A DNA stretch of 64,000 bases from an uncultured Pseudacidovorax sp. (GCF_913773995.1 NZ_CAJYES010000226.1:62001-126000), one strand, 5' to 3'; shown: positions 17,608-27,143, counted from the first letter of the stretch. Translations and numbers: made by a program. The notes: a model not told the origin generated them from the sequence alone.

Positions 17608-19550
17608 GCGGGCACCGTCTCCGCGTCCTTCTGCTGGAAGGCCTTGTAGCCACCCTTGCGCAGATGAATCATCAACAAGGAAATCGCCGCAGGCGTGATG
17701 CCGGAGATGCGCGACGCCTGCCCCAGGGTTTCCGGCCGATGCTTGCTGAGCTTCTGCCGCACCTCGATGCTGAGTGCCTGGACCTGCATGTAGTCGAGGT
17801 CGTCCGGCAGGCGCAGGCTCTCGAAGTGCGCCGCCCGCTGCACCTCCTCGTGCTGCTTCTCGATGTAGCCCGCGTACTTGGCCGCTATCTCCACCTGCTC
17901 CACTTCGTCCGGTGCCAACGGCTGCGCGGGCCGGTACTTGCCGCCGTCCAGCGACAAAAGGCTGTCGTAGCTGATGTTCGGCCGGCGCAGCAGATCGCCC
18001 AGGTTGTATTCGTGCTCGATGGCCTTGCCCAGAACCCGTTCGGACTCGCTGGCCGGCAGGTTGCGGGGATTCACCCAGGTCGATTTGAGCCGCTCTGTTT
18101 CACGTGAAACAGCGTCGCGCTTCCGGCAGAAAGCGTCCCATTGCGAATCGCCCACCAGCCCCAGTTGACGGCCCGCTTCGGTCAGGCGCATGTCCGCGTT
18201 GTCCTCGCGCAGCTGGAGTCGGAACTCGGCCCGGCTGGTGAACATGCGGTAGGGCTCGGTCACGCCCTTGGTGATCAGGTCGTCCACCAGCACGCCCAGG
18301 TAGGCTTCGTCTCGCCGGGGCACCCAGGCCTCCCTCTCCTGGCACAGCAGCGCGGCATTCAGACCGGCAAACAGGCCCTGCGCCGCGGCCTCCTCGTAGC
18401 CAGTGGTGCCGTTGATCTGCCCGGCAAAGAACAGGCCCTGGATCGCGCGCGTCTCGAAGCTGCTCTTCAGACCGCGCGGGTCGAAGTAGTCGTACTCGAT
18501 GGCATAGCCCGGCCGCAGGATGTGGGCGTTCTGCAGGCCCGGCATGCTGCGCACCATGGCCAGCTGGATATCGAAGGGCAGGCTGGTGGAGATGCCGTTG
18601 GGGTAGTACTCGTGGGTCGTCAGGCCTTCGGGCTCCAGGAAGATCTGGTGGCTGTCCTTGTCTGCGAAGCGGTTGATCTTGTCTTCCACGCTGGGGCAGT
18701 AGCGCGGGCCCACGCCGTCGATGCGGCCTGTGAACATGGGCGAACGGTCGAAACCCGAGCGGATGATGTCGTGCGTCTGCGCATTGGTGTGCGTGATCCA
18801 GCACGGCATCTGCTGCGGATGCATGTCGGCCCGGCCCATGAAGCTGAACACCGGCATGGCGGGATTGCCGCCGCCGGGCATGCCGTCGCCCGGCTGTTCC
18901 GTGCACTGGGAGAAGTCGATGGTGCGGCCATCGATGCGCGGCGGCGTGCCGGTCTTCAGGCGTCCCTGCGGCAGCTTGAGTTCCTTGAGCCGCGCCGACA
19001 GGCTGACCGCAGGCGGGTCCCCTGCCCGGCCGGCCTGGTAGTTGTCCAGGCCGACGTGGATGCGGCCATCCAGGAAGGTACCGGCCGTCAGCACGACGGT
19101 CCGCGCGCGGAAGGCAATGCCCACCTGCGTAACCGCGCCGACCACGCGGTCACCCTCCAGCAGCAGATCGTCCACGGCCTGCTGGAACAGCGTGAGGTTG
19201 GGCTGGTTCTCCAACCGATGCCGGATCGCGGCCTTGTACAGGATGCGGTCCGCCTGCGCCCGGGTGGCGCGCACGGCCGGTCCCTTGCTGGAATTGAGGA
19301 TGCGGAACTGGATGCCCGCCTCGTCGGTCGCGATGGCCATGGCGCCGCCCAGGGCGTCCACTTCCTTGACCAGATGGCCCTTGCCGATGCCGCCGATGGA
19401 CGGATTGCAGCTCATCTGGCCCAGGGTTTCGATGTTGTGCGTGAGCAGCAGCGTGCGGCAGCCCATGCGGGCCGCGGCCAGCGCCGCCTCGGTGCCGGCA
19501 TGGCCGCCACCGACGACGATCACGTCGAAGGAATCGGGATGGATGTACAT
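17604..19550 (-). CDS. mnmG: tRNA uridine-5-carboxymethylaminomethyl modification enzyme MnmG
   Basis: A 648-residue FAD enzyme (GidA) that with MnmE forms the cmnm5 modification at U34 of tRNAs reading NNA/NNG codons. The FAD motif [12 protein letters not shown] begins near residue 12. Family signatures include [50 protein letters not shown] and the C-terminal [14 protein letters not shown]. Full length compared with E. coli (629). It heads mnmG-rsmG. MnmE is not in the window. A perfect parS palindrome is embedded at 18096-18111. Confidence 0.97.
   Translation of the reverse strand: MYIHPDSFDVIVVGGGHAGTEAALAAARMGCRTLLLTHNIETLGQMSCNPSIGGIGKGHLVKEVDALGGAMAIATDEAGIQFRILNSSKGPAVRATRAQADRILYKAAIRHRLENQPNLTLFQQAVDDLLLEGDRVVGAVTQVGIAFRARTVVLTAGTFLDGRIHVGLDNYQAGRAGDPPAVSLSARLKELKLPQGRLKTGTPPRIDGRTIDFSQCTEQPGDGMPGGGNPAMPVFSFMGRADMHPQQMPCWITHTNAQTHDIIRSGFDRSPMFTGRIDGVGPRYCPSVEDKINRFADKDSHQIFLEPEGLTTHEYYPNGISTSLPFDIQLAMVRSMPGLQNAHILRPGYAIEYDYFDPRGLKSSFETRAIQGLFFAGQINGTTGYEEAAAQGLFAGLNAALLCQEREAWVPRRDEAYLGVLVDDLITKGVTEPYRMFTSRAEFRLQLREDNADMRLTEAGRQLGLVGDSQWDAFCRKRDAVSRETERLKSTWVNPRNLPASESERVLGKAIEHEYNLGDLLRRPNISYDSLLSLDGGKYRPAQPLAPDEVEQVEIAAKYAGYIEKQHEEVQRAAHFESLRLPDDLDYMQVQALSIEVRQKLSKHRPETLGQASRISGITPAAISLLMIHLRKGGYKAFQQKDAETVPA
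18096..18111. promoter_or_regulatory. parS site in mnmG (perfect consensus)
   Basis: TGTTTCACGTGAAACA is an exact match to the universal parS palindrome. Within mnmG it encodes AVSRETE on the minus strand. It lies 1.1 kb from the second site and about 8.5 kb from the proposed oriC. Confidence 0.95.
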
Positions 19551-19584
19551 GTGGATGTCTCGAAAAGAAGGTGTCGGAGGTGGC

Positions 19585-20004
19585 TCAGGCCTCGATCAGC
19601 TCGGTGCGCAAGCCGACGGCCGCGGCTGCGGCCGCCTGGCGCCGGTCGGCCGTCACGAACAGGTCGACGCCGGCCGCCTGTGCCGTGCCGATCGGCAGTG
19701 CATCGAAGGCGTGGAGCCGGGTCGCTTCCATGGCCGCCATGGCCAGCGCCTCGACGCGCCGGTCCATCGCCATGCACTCCAGCTCGGCAAAGTCTTCGTG
19801 GATGACCGCCATGATGCGGCGGTAGTCCTCATCGGCCAGCACGCCTTCGTGGCGCTGCCGGTTGAGGGCGCTGGCAATCTCGGCCTTGCAATGGGCCGCC
19901 ACCACCACGGCGGAGGCCTGGTCGCTCAGTGCGAGCAGTTGCTCACGGCCGGGTTCGGCGATGTAGCGCTTGGCCAGCGCCGAGGCATCGAACAGAACGC
20001 GCAT
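19585..20004 (-). CDS. PIN-domain ribonuclease toxin, VapC-like
   Basis: A 139-residue single PIN-domain protein, presumably a Mg2+-dependent endoribonuclease toxin. The acidic active-site residues are in place: D6 in [11 protein letters not shown], the Glu of [11 protein letters not shown], the Asp of [11 protein letters not shown] and the Asp of FVTADRRQ. It follows the antitoxin gene by three bases on the same strand. VapC proteins typically cut initiator tRNA or rRNA, but the target here is unknown. It is 34 bp upstream of mnmG's start. Confidence 0.88.
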   Translation of the reverse strand: MRVLFDASALAKRYIAEPGREQLLALSDQASAVVVAAHCKAEIASALNRQRHEGVLADEDYRRIMAVIHEDFAELECMAMDRRVEALAMAAMEATRLHAFDALPIGTAQAAGVDLFVTADRRQAAAAAAVGLRTELIEA

Positions 20005-20007
20005 GGC

Positions 20008-20259
20008 TCAGGCGCCCCGCTCGCGCTCGTCGATGATGAGCTGGGCGCCCGTGCGGCCATCGGGGCGCACCAGCTGCAGCGGTTCGATGGGCTGCTTCCA
20101 ACGCGGAACGCGGGCCACCGGCTCGGCCGCCTCGCCCACTGGCACCAGGTCGGCTACCGGCCGGCCGTGGCGCAGGATGCGCACGCGCTCGCCACGCTCG
20201 ACGAGATCGAGCATGGCCGACGCATTGGCACGGAACTCACTCAGAGGAAGGGTGTGCAT
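20008..20259 (-). CDS. Phd/YefM-family antitoxin
   Basis: An 83-residue antitoxin. The N-terminal half MHTLPLSEFRANASAMLDLVERGERVRILRHGRPVADLVPV is the Phd/YefM dimeric DNA-binding fold. The C-terminal half is charged and would wrap the PIN toxin. The TA genes are arranged antitoxin first. A perfect inverted repeat at 20261-20288 abuts the start codon and is the likely site where the antitoxin or the TA complex represses its own promoter. Confidence 0.85.
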   Translation of the reverse strand: MHTLPLSEFRANASAMLDLVERGERVRILRHGRPVADLVPVGEAAEPVARVPRWKQPIEPLQLVRPDGRTGAQLIIDERERGA

Positions 20260-20260
20260 G

Positions 20261-20288
20261 AATGTACAAAATCAGCGTTTTGTACATT
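20261..20288. promoter_or_regulatory. Operator palindrome of the toxin-antitoxin operon
   Basis: Perfect 11-bp arms AATGTACAAAA and TTTTGTACATT are separated by six bases and end one base before the antitoxin ATG. A TAGAAT hexamer on the minus strand (20286-20291) overlaps the distal arm, so binding there would block polymerase. Confidence 0.8.
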
Positions 20289-20347
20289 CTAGAAAGGACC
20301 GCAATTCCTTCGCCGCCGAAGGGTGTGCGCGCCTGCCCCAAAAGCAA

Positions 20348-20372
20348 AGAGCGCAGGGATCGCCTGCGCTCT
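20348..20372 (-). terminator. Terminator after the DUF1328 / small-ORF unit
   Basis: A perfect 10-bp stem (AGAGCGCAGG and complement) with a five-base loop. On the minus strand it is followed by TTTGCTTTT. On the plus strand the T run is four bases. It closes the minus-strand unit that begins at 20791. Confidence 0.75.
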
Positions 20373-20414
20373 TTTGTCGGTAATGGGAACTGCAGTCCCT
20401 TCAAGTCCGGTCAC

Positions 20415-20609
20415 TCAGGCTGCAGCCAGTTCGCGAACGTGTTGGACCGCCTTGATCGCCGCACGCTTGCGCCGGCTCACAGGCAATTGCCAATTGCGCT
20501 GGGTGACGTCGATGACATGACGTACCCGCTCCTTGGGCGACACCAACGCGCCGATCCGGCGCGTCCCTGCAATGGAACGGAGGATGTCCAGCGTGTCCAC
20601 GGTGTTCAA
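20415..20609 (-). CDS. Small hypothetical protein, non-ATG start
   Basis: A basic open frame of 61-64 residues with no clear relatives known to me. It ends at 20415 and begins at either TTG 20609, which overlaps the TGA of the DUF1328 gene, or GTG 20600. The product ([19 protein letters not shown], then [17 protein letters not shown]) is helical and Arg/Lys-rich without a signal peptide. Support comes from the overlap with the upstream gene, typical codon use and a terminator 43 bp after its stop. No ribosome-binding site is visible, so translation would depend on coupling. Confidence 0.35.
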   Translation of the reverse strand: MNTVDTLDILRSIAGTRRIGALVSPKERVRHVIDVTQRNWQLPVSRRKRAAIKAVQHVRELAAA

Positions 20610-20791
20610 TCCAGCACCTTCTTGGCAGCGCCCACACCCAGGGCGGCCAGCACCACGAAAACCACGGCCATGAGCAGGAACAGGCCGAACAGCAGCTTGG
20701 CGATGCCGGCGGCACCGGCGGCCACGCCGCCAAAACCCAGGGCACCCGCCACCAGGGCGATCAGGGCAAAGATCAGTGCGTACTTGAGCAT
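20606..20791 (-). CDS. DUF1328 (UPF0391) small membrane protein
   Basis: A 61-residue inner-membrane protein. Two hydrophobic helices ([20 protein letters not shown] and [20 protein letters not shown]) flank [11 protein letters not shown], the pattern of the UPF0391/YtjA family of unknown function, common near stress genes. A clear AAGGAG lies six bases before the ATG at 20791. The stop overlaps the start of the next small frame. Confidence 0.88.
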   Translation of the reverse strand: MLKYALIFALIALVAGALGFGGVAAGAAGIAKLLFGLFLLMAVVFVVLAALGVGAAKKVLD

Positions 20792-21020
20792 GGTTGACTC
20801 CTTTGTCGTCTCGTTGTGCGGCGAGCGTTCGACTGAGCCTGCCGCGGTGCCTGAAGCGTAGTGAAGGCCTGTGCACCAACCTGGACAGTGCCCCGCCCAA
20901 GACCCCGTAGGACAAGCTCGCGCGCCGATCCAAGTACATTCGCGCTGCCGTGCAGGCCGCCACCGGACTGCATGCCGCCCTCTCGCTTCCAGACCTTTTC
21001 CAACAGAAGGAGCCCTTTCC

Positions 21021-21629
21021 ATGAAGCTGTACTACTCCCCCGGCGCCTGTTCGCTCTCCCCGCACATCGCCCTGCGCGAGGCCGGCCTGGCCTTCGAACC
21101 GGTGCTGGCCAGCACCAAGTCGCACAAGCTGCAGGACGGCACCGACTACTACGGCATCAACCCGCTGGGCTACGTGCCGATGCTGGAACTGGACGACGGC
21201 ACCCGCCTGCGCGAAGGCCCGGCCATCGTGCAGTACATCGCCGACCAGGTTCCGACCAAGAATCTGGCACCCGCCAATGGCACCCTGCAGCGCTACCGCC
21301 TGCAGGAATGGCTGACCTTCATCGGCACCGAGATCCACAAGGGCTTCAGCCCGCTGTTCAACCCGGCCGTGCCCGAAGACACCAAGAAGGTCTTCGCCGA
21401 CAAGCTGCGCACCCGCTTCCAGTGGCTGGACAGCCAGCTGGAAGGCAAGGAGTACCTGATGGGCGAGCACTTCAGCGTCGCCGACGGCTACCTGTTCACC
21501 ACCGTCAACTGGGCCAAGCCGATGAACATCGACCTCAGCGCCTACAAGCACCTGCTGGCCTGGCATGCGCGCGTGGGTGCGCGCCCTGCCGTACAGGAAG
21601 CGCTCAAGGCAGAAGGCCTGCTGAAGTAA
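21021..21629 (+). CDS. gst: Glutathione S-transferase, beta class
   Basis: A 202-residue cytosolic GST. The beta-class N-terminus [23 protein letters not shown] carries the Cys that forms a mixed disulfide with glutathione (C10) and a Ser at residue 11. [14 protein letters not shown] and [13 protein letters not shown] form the glutathione site. The C-terminal helical domain has [20 protein letters not shown] precedes the ATG at 21021. The gene has its own terminator. Beta-class GSTs detoxify electrophiles and reduce disulfides. Confidence 0.93.
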   Translation: MKLYYSPGACSLSPHIALREAGLAFEPVLASTKSHKLQDGTDYYGINPLGYVPMLELDDGTRLREGPAIVQYIADQVPTKNLAPANGTLQRYRLQEWLTFIGTEIHKGFSPLFNPAVPEDTKKVFADKLRTRFQWLDSQLEGKEYLMGEHFSVADGYLFTTVNWAKPMNIDLSAYKHLLAWHARVGARPAVQEALKAEGLLK

Positions 21630-21654
21630 GGCGGCGTCCATCAGTCAACAAGGA

Positions 21655-21693
21655 CGGGCGACGTGCCAAGGCGCGACGCCCGCTTTTTTTTTT
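21655..21693 (+). terminator. Rho-independent terminator after gst
   Basis: A GC-rich stem with one internal mismatch (CGGGCG pairing with CGCCCG, extended by CG pairs) is followed by T10 at 21684-21693, the longest T run seen in the window. Confidence 0.85.
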
Positions 21694-21812
21694 GGGCAGC
21701 GCGGCCGGCACGCCTACACCGAAAACCACAACCCTGCCGTAGCGCCGTCACTGGCCCTGACCTACCCTGCCGCCTTCGTCTTTCTCATCTCCACCTCTAC
21801 ATCGATCGAGCC

Positions 21813-22922
21813 ATGAGTTCTTCCCTCTTCGACCCCGTCCAGGCCGGCGACCTCCAGCTCGCCAATCGCATCGTGATGGCGCCGCTGACGCGCAACCGTT
21901 CGCCCAACGCCATCCCCAAGCCGATCACCGCCACCTATTACGCGCAGCGTGCCACCGCCGGCCTGCTGATCACCGAGGCCACCGCCATCAGCCACCAGGG
22001 CCAGGGCTATGCCGACGTGCCGGGCCTCTATGGCACCGAGCAGCTCGACGGCTGGAAGCGCGTCACCCACGCGGTGCATGAGGCGGGCGGCAAGATCGTC
22101 ACCCAGCTGTGGCATGTGGGCCGCGTCTCGCACGACAGCCTGCAGCCCGACGGCCAGCCGCCGGTCGCACCCTCGGCCATCGCCGCCAAGACCAAGACCT
22201 ACCTGATCGACGCGCAGGGCAATGGCAGCTTCGCGCCCACCTCCACGCCCCGCGCGCTGGACCTGGAAGAGCTGCCCGGCATCGTCCACACCTTCGCGGC
22301 CGCCGCCCGCAATGCGGTGGAAACCTGCGGCTTCGACGGCGTGGAAATCCATGCCGCCAACGGCTACCTGCTGGACCAGTTCCTCAAGGACGGCGCCAAC
22401 CAGCGCACCGACGACTACGGCGGCAGCATCGAGAACCGCGCGCGACTGCTCCTGGAAACCACCCGCGCCGTGGTCGACGCGGTGGGCGGCGGCAAGGTGG
22501 GCATCCGCCTGTCACCGGTCACCCCGGCCAACGATATCGTCGACAGCGATCCGCAGCCGCTGTTCGACCATGTGGTGCGGCAACTGGGCCCGCTGGGCCT
22601 AGCCTATGTGCATGTGATCGAAGGCGCCACCGGCGGCCCGCGCGAGGTGGAAGGCCGTCCCTTCGACTATGACGCGCTCAAGAAGGCCTACCGCGAGGCC
22701 GGTGGCAAGGGCGCCTGGATGGTCAACAACGGCTACACCCGCGAACTGGCCGAAGAAGCGGTGAAGAAGGGCGCCGATCTGGTCGCCTTCGGCCGCCCCT
22801 ACATCGCCAACCCGGACCTGGTGCGCCGCCTGAAGGAGAACGCCCCGCTCAACACGCCGGACACGAAGACCTTCTACGGCGGCGGCGAGAAGGGCTACAC
22901 CGACTATCCGACGCTGAGCTGA
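21813..22922 (+). CDS. nemA: Old Yellow Enzyme family alkene reductase, NemA-like
   Basis: A 369-residue FMN-dependent TIM-barrel ene-reductase. MAPLTRNRSPNAIP at the N-terminus, QLWHVGRVSH, EIHAANGYLLDQFLKDGANQRTDDYGGS, and FGRPYIANPDL at the C-terminus are OYE/NemA signatures. These enzymes reduce N-ethylmaleimide, nitrate esters and enones with NADPH. In many Burkholderiales they accompany electrophile-responsive regulators, but no NemR is adjacent. It converges on copA, separated by palindromic element copy 3. Confidence 0.92.
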   Translation: MSSSLFDPVQAGDLQLANRIVMAPLTRNRSPNAIPKPITATYYAQRATAGLLITEATAISHQGQGYADVPGLYGTEQLDGWKRVTHAVHEAGGKIVTQLWHVGRVSHDSLQPDGQPPVAPSAIAAKTKTYLIDAQGNGSFAPTSTPRALDLEELPGIVHTFAAAARNAVETCGFDGVEIHAANGYLLDQFLKDGANQRTDDYGGSIENRARLLLETTRAVVDAVGGGKVGIRLSPVTPANDIVDSDPQPLFDHVVRQLGPLGLAYVHVIEGATGGPREVEGRPFDYDALKKAYREAGGKGAWMVNNGYTRELAEEAVKKGADLVAFGRPYIANPDLVRRLKENAPLNTPDTKTFYGGGEKGYTDYPTLS

Positions 22923-22963
22923 GCGCTTGCGGGGGCCAAACAGCCGCCGATGCCTCTGCCCAG

Positions 22964-23015
22964 CCGTTCGGGCTGAGCCTGTCGAAGCCTCGCGCGGCGC
23001 TTCGACGCGCTCAGC
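22964..23015. repeat. Dispersed palindromic element, copy 3
   Basis: The left arm CCGTTCGGGCTGAGCCTGTCGAAG (22964-22987) and a shorter right arm (23000-23015) make a stem-loop between convergent nemA and copA. The copA stop codon lies inside the right arm. Confidence 0.85.
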
Positions 23016-25272
23016 GTGGCCGGCTTCTTTTCAGCAGGAGCGCATTGGCCATCACGCTGACGCTCGATGCCGCCATGGCCGCCCCTGCCACCACCGGGCT
23101 GAGCAACCCGAAGGCCGCAAACGGGATGCCGACCACGTTGTAGGCAAAGGCCCAGAACAGGTTCTGCCGGATCTTGGCCCCCGTGCGGGCCGACAGGTCG
23201 AAGGCCTGTGCCACGAGGGCCAGATTGCCGCGCATCAGGGTGATGCCGGCGGCTTCCATGGCCACGTCGGTGCCATTGGCCATGGCCAGGCCCACGTCGG
23301 CTGCGGCCAGCGCAGGCGCGTCGTTGGCGCCGTCGCCCACCATGGCGACCACGCGTGCGCCGCCTTCCTTCAAGGCCGCCACGGCGGCCGCCTTGTCGGC
23401 CGGCAGCACCTCGGCGCGCACATCCTCGGCAGCGATGCCGACGCGCCGGGCCAGCGCCTGTGCGGCACGCACGTTGTCGCCGGAGATCATCACCACCCGC
23501 AACCCGCGCGCACGCAGGGCCGCCACCGCCTCCGCCGCGCCCGGCTTGGGCCCATCGGTGAAGCCGAGCAATGCCTCGACCGCCTTCACCCGCTCACCCT
23601 CCGCATCCAAGCTCAGCAGCGCGGACACCGAGGAACCTGTGGACAACAGTGCCTCGACCTTTTCCGGTGGCAAGGCAGCACCCAATTCCTCGCACCAGCG
23701 CAGGCTGGCGAGCGCCCAGGGCGCGCCGTCGATCACGGCGCGTATCCCGCGACCCGGCACGGCGCAAACATCACGCACCTCATCGGGCGCGAGGCCCCGC
23801 GACTTCGCGGCCTCCATCACCGCCCGGGCGAGCGGATGTTCGCTGCCCTGCTGCAGCGTGGCGGCGATGCGCAGCACCTGCCCTTCGTCCAAGGTCCCCG
23901 TCGCGTCGAGCCGGCTGAGCCGCGGCTGTCCCCGCGTAAGCGTGCCCGTCTTGTCGAAGGCCACCGTGTCCACCCGGTGTGCGCGCTCCAGCGCCGTCGC
24001 GTCCTTGATCAGGATGCCGTGACGCGCGGCCACGCCGGTACCCGCCATCACCGCCACCGGCGTCGCCAGGCCCAGTGCGCAAGGGCAGGCGATCACCAGC
24101 ACGGCCACCGCGTGGATCAGCGCCGTTTCAAGCGGCGCACCGCCCAGGAACAGCCAGCCCAGCAGCGTCAGCAGAGCCAGGCCCAGCACGACCGGCACGA
24201 AGACGGCGGCCACCCGGTCCACCAGCCGCTGGATCGGCGCCTTGGCGGCTTGCGCGTCCTCCACCAGCCGGATGATGCGGGCGAGCACGCTTTCCGTGCC
24301 GACTGCCAGCACTTCCACCACCAGCCGGCCGGCCCCATTGACCGAGCCGCCCGTCAAGCGGGCGCCGGCCGACTTGGCCACGGGCAGCGGTTCGCCGGTG
24401 AGCATGGATTCGTCCACCTCCGACTCGCCTTCCAGCACACGCGAATCGGCCGGGATGCGTTCGCCGGGCCGCACGGCCAGCCGGTCGCCCACCATCACCT
24501 CGGCCAGCGGCACATCGCTTTCCTCGGTGCGGCGACCACGCGACTGAAGCAAGTGCGCCGTCTCGGGCCGCAGTTGCTGCAGCGCGCGGATCGCCGAGGT
24601 GGCCTGCCGCCTGGCCCGCGCCTCCAGCCACTTGCCCAGCAGCACCAGCGCGATCACGACCGACGAGGCTTCGAAATAGAGATGGGGTTCGCCCCCGTGC
24701 GCGCCATGCAGGCGGGCGCGCCACCAGAGCCACAGCGACAGCCCGAAGGCAGCGCTGGTGCCCAGGGCGACCAGCAGGTCCATGTTGCCGGTGCCAGCCC
24801 GCGCCGCATGCCAGCCGGCCCGGTAGAAGCGCGCGCCCAGCACGAACTGCACCGGCGCCGCCAGCAACAGTTGCAGCCAGGCAGGCAGCATCCAGTCCAG
24901 CCCGAAGGGCATCCCCAGCATGGGCAGCACCAGAGGAAAGGACAGCAGCAGCGCCGCGGCCACCGGGCCGAATCCTGCCCATGGCCCCGCCTCCGCTTCT
25001 GCCTGCGTCGCCTCGGCACTGCGCGGTTCGTAGCCGGCCTGCCGGATGGCGCGTCGCAGCCGGAGTGCGGCATCGGCACCGTCGTCACCCGACCAGCGGA
25101 CGCGGGCCGATTCCGTCGCCAGGTTCACGCTGGCCTCCTGCACACCCGGCACTTGGCGCAGGGCCTTTTCCACCCGGGCCACACACGAGGCACAGGTCAT
25201 GCCGCCGATGCCGAGGTCCAGCGTCTGCGCGGTCGTTTCGGCGGTCGCGATGTCGATCGAAGAAGCGTTCAT
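23011..25272 (-). CDS. copA: Copper-exporting P1B-type ATPase CopA
   Basis: A 753-residue inner-membrane Cu(I) efflux ATPase. An N-terminal heavy-metal domain has GMTCASC (C27, C30). Eight membrane segments include the CPC metal site in [11 protein letters not shown]. The catalytic aspartate is in DKTGTLTRG and the hinge in [12 protein letters not shown]. Length matches one-HMA CopA proteins. The start at 25272 was chosen because upstream in-frame ATGs lie inside the CueR-type promoter at 25280-25310. That promoter would produce a leaderless mRNA. It diverges from copZ and cueR. Confidence 0.95.
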   Translation of the reverse strand: MNASSIDIATAETTAQTLDLGIGGMTCASCVARVEKALRQVPGVQEASVNLATESARVRWSGDDGADAALRLRRAIRQAGYEPRSAEATQAEAEAGPWAGFGPVAAALLLSFPLVLPMLGMPFGLDWMLPAWLQLLLAAPVQFVLGARFYRAGWHAARAGTGNMDLLVALGTSAAFGLSLWLWWRARLHGAHGGEPHLYFEASSVVIALVLLGKWLEARARRQATSAIRALQQLRPETAHLLQSRGRRTEESDVPLAEVMVGDRLAVRPGERIPADSRVLEGESEVDESMLTGEPLPVAKSAGARLTGGSVNGAGRLVVEVLAVGTESVLARIIRLVEDAQAAKAPIQRLVDRVAAVFVPVVLGLALLTLLGWLFLGGAPLETALIHAVAVLVIACPCALGLATPVAVMAGTGVAARHGILIKDATALERAHRVDTVAFDKTGTLTRGQPRLSRLDATGTLDEGQVLRIAATLQQGSEHPLARAVMEAAKSRGLAPDEVRDVCAVPGRGIRAVIDGAPWALASLRWCEELGAALPPEKVEALLSTGSSVSALLSLDAEGERVKAVEALLGFTDGPKPGAAEAVAALRARGLRVVMISGDNVRAAQALARRVGIAAEDVRAEVLPADKAAAVAALKEGGARVVAMVGDGANDAPALAAADVGLAMANGTDVAMEAAGITLMRGNLALVAQAFDLSARTGAKIRQNLFWAFAYNVVGIPFAAFGLLSPVVAGAAMAASSVSVMANALLLKRSRPR

Positions 25273-25279
25273 GAGCCCA

Positions 25280-25311
25280 AGGCTACGGCTTGACGCCATG
25301 GCAAGGTCAAG
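25280..25311 (-). promoter_or_regulatory. CueR-type promoter of copA
   Basis: On the minus strand TTGACC (-35, 25305-25310) and TAGCCT (-10, 25280-25285) are 19 bp apart, the long spacer typical of MerR-family activation. The spacer is spanned by the dyad CTTGAC-N11-GTCAAG (25289-25311). The -10 ends seven bases before the ATG. Confidence 0.8.
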
Positions 25312-25373
25312 CACGCGTTGTCGCGCTGACGGAAATCGAAGGCCATGGTGCCGCGGCAGCACCGAATTTGTTG

Positions 25374-25406
25374 CCTTGACCTTCACATCGTGTCAAGGTC
25401 CACACT
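25374..25406 (+). promoter_or_regulatory. CueR-type promoter of copZ
   Basis: TTGACC (25376-25381) and a weak -10 CACACT (25401-25406) are 19 bp apart, spanned by the perfect dyad CCTTGAC-N11-GTCAAGG (25374-25398). It is the same operator as at copA, giving copper-responsive control of both transcripts. The leader before copZ has two T8 runs. Confidence 0.75.
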
Positions 25407-25450
25407 CCAGGGTGTTCCCTTTTTTTTAGGCCCTCCACCAGGTTTTTTTT

Positions 25451-25657
25451 ATGACTTCTCCTCTTCATGTCTTCCAGGTCAGCGGAATGAGCTGCCAACA
25501 CTGCGTCCGTGCCGTCACCCAGGCGGTCCAGGATGTCGATCCCGATGCCGAGGTGCGCATCGATCTGCCGGCCGGCCGCGTCGAGGTGCAGAGCGCCGAA
25601 GCCCCCGCCGCACTGCAGGACGCGATCCGCGAAGCGGGCTATACCGTCCAAGGCTGA
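25451..25657 (+). CDS. copZ: Copper chaperone CopZ (heavy-metal-associated domain)
   Basis: A 68-residue single HMA domain with the ferredoxin-like fold. GMSCQHC (C15, C18) is the Cu(I) site and the C-terminal IREAGYTV closes the fold. It binds copper in the cytosol and delivers it to CopA. It is followed 31 bp later by the cueR-like regulator on the same strand and diverges from copA. Confidence 0.93.
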   Translation: MTSPLHVFQVSGMSCQHCVRAVTQAVQDVDPDAEVRIDLPAGRVEVQSAEAPAALQDAIREAGYTVQG

Positions 25658-25688
25658 CGCCTTTTTCCTCACGGAACCCGGTCCGGCC

Positions 25689-26135
25689 GTGGCCCCCCGT
25701 TCCTCCTCGCCGTCCACAGCGACGGCCCCACCGCTCACCATCGGCCAGGCCGCCGCCCGCTCCGGCGTGTCGGCCCGCATGGTGCGCCACTACGAGACGC
25801 TGGGGCTGCTGCCCGCCGTCTCGCGCACCGACGCCGGTTATCGCCTCTACGGCGATGCCGACGTCCACTCCCTCCGTTTCATCAAGCGGGCCCGCGACCT
25901 GGGCTTCTCCATCGACGAGATCCAGCAGCTCGTCGGCCTCTGGCATGACCGCAGCCGCTCGAGCGCGGATGTGAAGCGCATCGCCCGCACCCACCTCGAC
26001 GACCTGGACCGGCGCATTGCCGAACTCCAGGCCATGCGCGGCACGCTCGCCCACCTGGTCCATGGCTGCCGGGGCGACCATCGGCCCGACTGCCCCATCC
26101 TCGAAGACCTGGCAGGAAGCGGCCAGCCGCGCTGA
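25689..26135 (+). CDS. cueR: MerR-family copper regulator, CueR-like
   Basis: A 148-residue MerR-family activator. Residues about 16-85 are the winged helix (LTIGQAAARSGVSARMVRHYETLGLLP), followed by the dimerisation helix. The metal loop has C127 and C135 in HGCRGDHRPDCPIL, the eight-residue spacing of CueR C112/C120, which indicates a monovalent metal ion. No ATG fits; GTG at 25689 begins about 15 residues before the conserved fold. Two matching operators lie upstream at copZ and copA, so it likely autoregulates with copZ. Confidence 0.9.
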   Translation: MAPRSSSPSTATAPPLTIGQAAARSGVSARMVRHYETLGLLPAVSRTDAGYRLYGDADVHSLRFIKRARDLGFSIDEIQQLVGLWHDRSRSSADVKRIARTHLDDLDRRIAELQAMRGTLAHLVHGCRGDHRPDCPILEDLAGSGQPR

Positions 26136-26244
26136 ACACGCGTCGGATCGCCCAGGCCCGGTGATCCGGCCGGGCGAATGTGTGCTTCGCGGCCTTCGAT
26201 CACGCCACACGAACGCTTGCGCGAAGCCGCGGAAAGCCTCCGTT

Positions 26245-26253
26245 TGTGGAAAA
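26245..26253 (-). promoter_or_regulatory. DnaA box, one mismatch
   Basis: The minus strand reads TTTTCCACA, one change from TTATCCACA. It is the only box in reverse orientation. Confidence 0.5.
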
Positions 26254-26514
26254 GCGGCCGCTCTACCCCTGAACGGCGCTCAAGAAGCCGTATTGTCCGC
26301 TTCTCCCCAGCTGGACTGGATAACTTTGTGGGCAACTCGCGCGTTGTCTTGTAAAGCCACTGCAAGTCCTTGATATCAATGGACTTTCAACAATCTGCAC
26401 AAATAATCAGCAGTGCATATTCAAGGCGTCCAAAGCCCAATCCCACATTTGCACCCCCCTTGTCAAAGGACAACTGTGGGGATGAATCCGGCACAACTGC
26501 CCGGTTATCCACAC

Positions 26515-26523
26515 GCGAGGGCG
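26515..26523 (+). promoter_or_regulatory. DnaA box, exact (module A)
   Basis: TTATCCACA. Its counterpart in module B is at 27025, exactly 510 bp away. Confidence 0.9.
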
Positions 26524-26634
26524 GACGGCCGGCATTTGTCCCCATCGGCGCGACATCCACGAAGCAACCCTGCCCACATGGGCCAAGGAAGGCCAAATGC
26601 CTGTCCGGCCGAGGGATTCGTGGGTTTTCCACAG

Positions 26635-26643
26635 GCCGGTGGC
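26635..26643 (+). promoter_or_regulatory. DnaA box, one mismatch (module A)
   Basis: TTTTCCACA followed by GGCCGG. Its counterpart in module B is the exact box at 27144, 509 bp away, also followed by GGCCG. Confidence 0.75.
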
Positions 26644-27024
26644 TTCCTTATCTATTACGACTATTCAGATATTGAAGATGAAGGAAGGAAAACCGGGACA
26701 ACGGGCGCCCGCAAAAAAAGTGGGGATGTCGCGGCGCGCCGATCCGATGGCACGCTGCAACCGGTCCGACGGAGAACGACCGATGCGACGCCGGCTTCGG
26801 GACGCCGAAACCGCCGTCTGTCCCCATATTCGTTGGACAACTTTGTGGGCAACTGTCGGACTGCCTTGTAAAGCCATCGCAACTCGTTGATCTACAACAC
26901 ATATCTTTGGTCTGCTCATATTTTTGGCAGTGCATAGTTTGGGCCGGCGTTGGCGCTTGGCAGCCACAAAGCAGACGCCCTGTCAAAGAACAACTCTGGG
27001 GACCACTGTGGAACAAGCGCCGTC

Positions 27025-27033
27025 TTATCCACA
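27025..27033 (+). promoter_or_regulatory. DnaA box, exact (module B)
   Basis: TTATCCACA, followed by GCCAGGGCG. The equivalent box of module A is followed by CGCGAGGGCG. Confidence 0.9.
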
Positions 27034-27143
27034 GCCAGGGCGCTTCGGCCGAGGTTGTTCGCCCACCCACGACAGCACGGACGCAGGGTTGCCCACATCC
27101 GTCGCTCGACGCCAAATCCTTGGCCGGCCGGAAAAAACCATGG

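Larger units (their letters stand above)
26310..26700. repeat. oriC module A
   Basis: Diverged first copy of the oriC duplication. In order it holds AACTTTGTGGGCAACT (26322-26337), CTTGTAAAGCCA, GCAGTGCATA, TGTCAAAG-ACAACT, the DnaA boxes at 26515 and 26635, and an AT-rich end with TATCTATTACGACTATTCAG. Confidence 0.85.

Noticed and set aside
22964-23015. Palindromic element as attachment site of a mobile element
   Set aside because: The copies are not flanked by an integrase or target duplications, and the genes between them are ordinary core genes.
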